A stretch of 64,000 nucleotides of DNA, taken from the NCBI RefSeq assembly GCF_000725625.1, contig NZ_JOHS01000027.1, positions 10,293 to 74,292 of the forward strand. Reading direction: 5' to 3'. The notes under the pieces were generated by a model. It searched no databases. It had not been told where the DNA came from and saw only the letters and a list, made by a program, of their open reading frames with translations. The DNA comes from Streptomyces sp. NRRL F-6676. Lineage in GTDB: Bacteria; Actinomycetota; Actinomycetes; Streptomycetales; Streptomycetaceae. Made by a program: the position numbers and the translations under genes. Shown piece by piece: positions 61,084 to 64,000 of the stretch; positions within the stretch are counted from its first letter, which is position 1; every line of letters starts with the position of its first letter.

Positions 61084-62321
61084 AATTCTATTTCCCTGAC
61101 AGCCAGGACCTGGTGAGCCCCACCTATGATTTCGTCAACGATGAGTACTCGCCTTACCGAGTCCGTCAGCGCGACGACGTCTACGCCCACCAGGCCGTGA
61201 CGCCGATCCCGTATGACGGGATCCTTGTCAGCAAGGCTGTTGTCGATGGATCCATGAAAGGCGCAGGGAAATATTCCACTCCGCAACGCGAGCGACTTTA
61301 CCGCCTGGGTGTGCGGAACTTCTTCCGCCTTCCCGAAACCTGCTCCACCATCGGGGACTGTGGCGCCTTCAATTACATTGACGAAGAACGTCCCCCGTAC
61401 GAGGTCGATGAAGTCCTCGATTTCTACGGCCGTTGCGGATTCGACGCCGGCATCAGTATCGACCACATCATCTTCGGCTACATCCCTCAAGAATCTGATA
61501 CAGAACCAGAAGCAGCGTGGGTGGAACGCCAGCAGATCTCGCTGGAGCTCGCCGAGAACTTTCTCGCCGCGACCAAAAAGAACGGCGCCCGCTTCCAACC
61601 CGTTGGCGCAGCTCAGGGATGGGGGCCTGAAAGTTACGCGCACTCGGTCTCGCAACTACAGAAAATGGGATACCGGCGTATTGCTCTCGGTGGCATGGTT
61701 CCTCTCAAGTCCCACGAGATCCTGGCCTGCCTGCGGGCCATTGATGAAGTGCGCGCTCACGACACCGAACTACACCTGCTCGGCATCAATCGCGTTGACA
61801 GCATGGAGCAGTTCGCCCGCCACGGCGTGACCAGCTTCGACAGCACCTCGGTCTTCCGCCAGGCCTTCATGGACGACCGCAATAACTACCACACCGCCAC
61901 CAGTGCCTACACTGCCATTAGAGTTCCCCAGGTCGACGGCAACCCCGCACTCAAACGCCTTATCCTCTCCGGAAGCGTCTCCCAGGCCGAGGCCATCACC
62001 GCAGAACGGGCCTGCCTGCGCGCACTGCGGGAATTCGACCGAGAGGAAACCTCTCTTGAGGACGTTCTGACCACACTCCAGGCGTACGAGTCCCTCGTGC
62101 TCGGCCCGAAGAAGAAGAGCTATCTCGAACTCTACGAGCGCACCCTCAGTGACACGCCCTGGCGGTCCTGCCCCTGCGCCCTGTGCGAGAAGCACGGCAT
62201 CGAGATTGCCATATTCCGTGGAAGTGAACGCAACAAGCGCCGCGGATTCCATAATCTGACTGTACTCGAGGCCAAGATGCGCTCCCTCACCTTCGGGTAC
62301 CCCCCACTTTTCGATTCTTGA
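61080..62321 (+). CDS. dpdA: DpdA-like DNA 7-deazaguanine transglycosylase (TGT family)
   Basis: 413 residues. TGT-fold protein with catalytic aspartates plausibly at D128 (SIDHIIFGYIP) and D254 (TSFDSTS), the base-binding segment ALGGMVPL (202-208), and the C-terminal zinc site C364-x-C366-x2-C369 with H391 (CPCALCEKHG, GFHNL). It differs from bacterial tRNA Tgt by its short N-terminal portion and by its neighbours. Between two DGQHR genes and opposite a full preQ0 operon, it should exchange guanine for preQ0 in DNA rather than tRNA. Start is a GTG overlapping the previous stop. Base use is less GC-rich than the core genome. Confidence 0.85.
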   Translation: MKFYFPDSQDLVSPTYDFVNDEYSPYRVRQRDDVYAHQAVTPIPYDGILVSKAVVDGSMKGAGKYSTPQRERLYRLGVRNFFRLPETCSTIGDCGAFNYIDEERPPYEVDEVLDFYGRCGFDAGISIDHIIFGYIPQESDTEPEAAWVERQQISLELAENFLAATKKNGARFQPVGAAQGWGPESYAHSVSQLQKMGYRRIALGGMVPLKSHEILACLRAIDEVRAHDTELHLLGINRVDSMEQFARHGVTSFDSTSVFRQAFMDDRNNYHTATSAYTAIRVPQVDGNPALKRLILSGSVSQAEAITAERACLRALREFDREETSLEDVLTTLQAYESLVLGPKKKSYLELYERTLSDTPWRSCPCALCEKHGIEIAIFRGSERNKRRGFHNLTVLEAKMRSLTFGYPPLFDS

Positions 62322-62337
62322 TATGTCTGGAGAGGCA

Positions 62338-63441
62338 ATGGCCGACCGCTACGAACTCAGGCTCCCGGCGCTCGAAGTGCGCCAGGGTGACAGAAAGATC
62401 TACTGTTTCGCCGTTGACGGCAAGAAACTCCACAGCTTCGCCGCCGTCTCCCGCGTCCGACGCGACGACGACAGCAACCTCCAGGGCTACCAGCGCCCCG
62501 AGGTCCTCAGCCACATCCGTGGCATCCGCCGCTACCTCGAGTCCGACAACGCCATGCTCCCCAACGCCCTGGTCCTGGCCTTCGACGAGAACGTTCGCTT
62601 CGAGACCGGAGCACGGCGCAAGGACGGCGTCGCTTACTCCGTCCCCGGGGAACTGGTCATCCCTGTCGATGAGTCCTTTCCTGACGAGGACAAGCCCGCC
62701 CTGATCGTCGACGGCCAGCAGCGCAGCGCCGCCATCCGCGATGCCGACCTGGTCGAATTCCCCGTTGCCGCCGTTGGGTTCATCGCCGATAACCACGACG
62801 ACCAGCGTTCCCAATTCATCCTGGTCAACTCCACCAAGCCGCTACCCAAGGGCCTCATCCACGAACTCCTGCCCGAAACCAGCGGCCACCTCCCGCCCAC
62901 CTACGCCCGCAAGCGTCTACCCGCCCAGTTGATGACCCGCCTCAACACCGACGGCCAGGGCCCCTTTTACGGCCGCATCGCGAGCCCGACCTCACCCGAC
63001 GGCAACATCAAAGACACGGCCATCCTGCGCATGCTGGAGCACAGCCTCTTCGAGGGCGCTCTCTACCAGTACCGCAACCCCGAAGATGGCTCCGGCGACG
63101 TCGACCGCATGCTGCTGCACCTGCGCTCCTTCTGGACCATGGTCAAGGACACCTTCAGCGACGCCTGGAAACTCCCGCCCCGCCAGTCCCGCCTCACCCA
63201 CGGCGCCGGCATCCAGGCCATGGGCTTCGTCATGGACAGCCTCACCGACGGCATGCAAGCCGAAGAGGTCGACTGCGACTCCGTACGCAACGCTGTTCTG
63301 GGCCTGATGCCCGTCACTGCCTGGACCTCGGGCATGTGGCGCTTCCCCGACGGAGAACAGCGCCGCTGGAACGGCCTGCAGAACACCCCCAACGACATCC
63401 GCCTGCTCACCGACCTGCTGGTCCGTAACGTTCGAAGCTGA
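62338..63441 (+). CDS. DGQHR-domain protein (DndB/DpdB-like), second copy
   Basis: 367 residues with the ATG at 62338 (GGAG at 62328-62331); an ATG at 62323, two bases after the dpdA stop, is the alternative. With the 62338 start the YQRPE motif falls at residue 51, exactly as in the first copy. DGQQR follows (IVDGQQRSAAI), then FILVNSTKPLPKGLIHELLPET and LTHGAGIQAMGFVMDSL. It is a diverged paralogue of the gene at 59950-61083, so the two may form a heteromer around DpdA. The operon ends here, with a terminator at 63598. Confidence 0.82.
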   Translation: MADRYELRLPALEVRQGDRKIYCFAVDGKKLHSFAAVSRVRRDDDSNLQGYQRPEVLSHIRGIRRYLESDNAMLPNALVLAFDENVRFETGARRKDGVAYSVPGELVIPVDESFPDEDKPALIVDGQQRSAAIRDADLVEFPVAAVGFIADNHDDQRSQFILVNSTKPLPKGLIHELLPETSGHLPPTYARKRLPAQLMTRLNTDGQGPFYGRIASPTSPDGNIKDTAILRMLEHSLFEGALYQYRNPEDGSGDVDRMLLHLRSFWTMVKDTFSDAWKLPPRQSRLTHGAGIQAMGFVMDSLTDGMQAEEVDCDSVRNAVLGLMPVTAWTSGMWRFPDGEQRRWNGLQNTPNDIRLLTDLLVRNVRS

Positions 63442-63597
63442 CCGGTTGGCGTTCTGCAGTGCATGACGTTGGCACGTGCCGCTGAAACCAACTCGGCCTC
63501 GTTCGGGTCCTTGCCGCTTCGCGCACTTGATCGAGCATGACGTGTAGCCGTTATGCCACCGGTAACCGGACTCGGTCCGCAACGGCTCTACGTCGTG

Positions 63598-63636
63598 CTG
63601 CCGTGGGTGCGGCCCGACGGGTCGCACCCACGGCAG
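63598..63636 (+). terminator. terminator hairpin after the DNA-modification operon
   Basis: A perfect 14-bp stem (63598-63611 with 63623-63636), extended inside the loop by a G-T pair and three G-C pairs to leave a 3-base loop. It lies 157 bp after the last DGQHR gene and is the likely end of its transcript. Confidence 0.75.
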
Positions 63637-64000
63637 TATCCCCTGGAGCGGGTAGGGACTCGAGCGGTAGAGCATTTGTATTCGATAGACCGCCGCAGCG
63701 AAGGTGGTTACCTTGCATCCCCGACAGACTGCAGTCGGATCATGCGTGCCAGACTTGGTTTGCTGTGACCCGGAGCACTATACCCGCGGGTCAAAGGCGT
63801 CGTTGCGGTACTGACGCAGCGGCCGCTGAGGGCAGGGGGAGCAGTAGCGAGAACTTGTGGAATCAGGAGCTTTCCCACTGGTGCGGTCGCAGCCCTGCTT
63901 GGAGCTCGTAACACGATCATGGTGAGACGCGGTCTACCTTGTTGGGGTGTCGTCCCTCGCTGTTACTGCTTCTTCGCACTCATCGGCGTCTGCCGCCATC
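63637..64000. other. right-edge region with no confidently called gene
   Basis: About 360 bp without a convincing product. A GTG at 63946 opens a frame to the edge (SSLAVTASSHSSASAA) and could be the start of a further island gene, with TACCTT six bases upstream as a possible leaderless -10; too short to judge. Confidence 0.35.

Noticed and set aside
63660..63700. A stretch with GCGGTAGAGCA, like the D-arm of a tRNA
   Set aside because: No acceptor stem, anticodon arm or T-arm fits around it, so it is not a tRNA gene.
63946..63999. A possible gene start (GTG) at the right edge
   Set aside because: Only 18 codons are visible; the -35 is poor and no product can be named. Kept as a remark in the edge region only.

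Overview
The window reads as the chromosome of a high-GC actinomycete, almost certainly Streptomyces: coding is dense, third codon positions are nearly all G or C, GTG starts and ATGA overlaps are common, several promoters look leaderless, and the neighbours are typical Streptomyces families. Everything below comes from reading the sequence; no database search was run.

Left arm (1 to about 12,900). Housekeeping and accessory genes: the end of a PHP-type hydrolase and a coupled hypothetical; an amidohydrolase next to an Rrf2 regulator that shares a motif with it; an ABC ATPase/permease pair followed by a secreted beta-propeller/phosphoesterase; an ABM monooxygenase-like protein; a DUF6924-like protein; a frameshifted GNAT acetyltransferase; an ADP-ribosylglycohydrolase; and a small Tudor/CarD-like protein.

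Centre (about 13,300 to 45,260). A complete-looking prodiginine (red) gene cluster, in the order I recall for the S. coelicolor undecylprodigiosin cluster: redD (SARP activator), redX, redW, redY; then on the minus strand redQ, redR, two unnamed genes, redU, redV, redZ; then on the plus strand redP, redO, redN, redM, redL(+redK), redJ, redI, redH, redG, redF. RedM loads proline onto RedO, and RedW oxidises it to pyrrolyl. RedN, RedX and RedK together with a methyltransferase (RedI) give the bipyrrole aldehyde MBC. RedP/Q/R and the multidomain RedL make 2-undecylpyrrole. RedH joins the two halves, and the Rieske enzyme RedG can cyclise the product. Points that stand out: redL and redK are one continuous 2633-residue frame; redQ and redP share a fully symmetric pair of four-heptamer arrays at 11-bp spacing, a textbook SARP operator layout; redZ has no TTA codon; and a 21-bp perfect inverted repeat closes redI just before redH.

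Right of the cluster (45,300 to 52,330). A TetR / ABC ATPase / ABC permease / deazaflavin-type nitroreductase operon with a clear leaderless promoter and operator; then DUF6928-like and DUF2199-like proteins and a large TerD-related protein carrying tandem repeats.

Island (about 52,400 to the right edge). Lower GC and less uniform. A multiply frameshifted tyrosine integrase lies near a fragment matching the 3' half of an arginine tRNA, so this looks like the edge of an old integrative element. Beyond it is a two-operon 7-deazaguanine DNA-modification system: on the minus strand queC-queE-queD-folE2-VUT transporter (preQ0 supply), and on the plus strand an unknown 297-residue protein, a DGQHR (DndB/DpdB-like) protein, a DpdA-like DNA transglycosylase with its catalytic and zinc residues, and a second DGQHR protein. 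No dpdC and no restriction genes are visible before the window ends.
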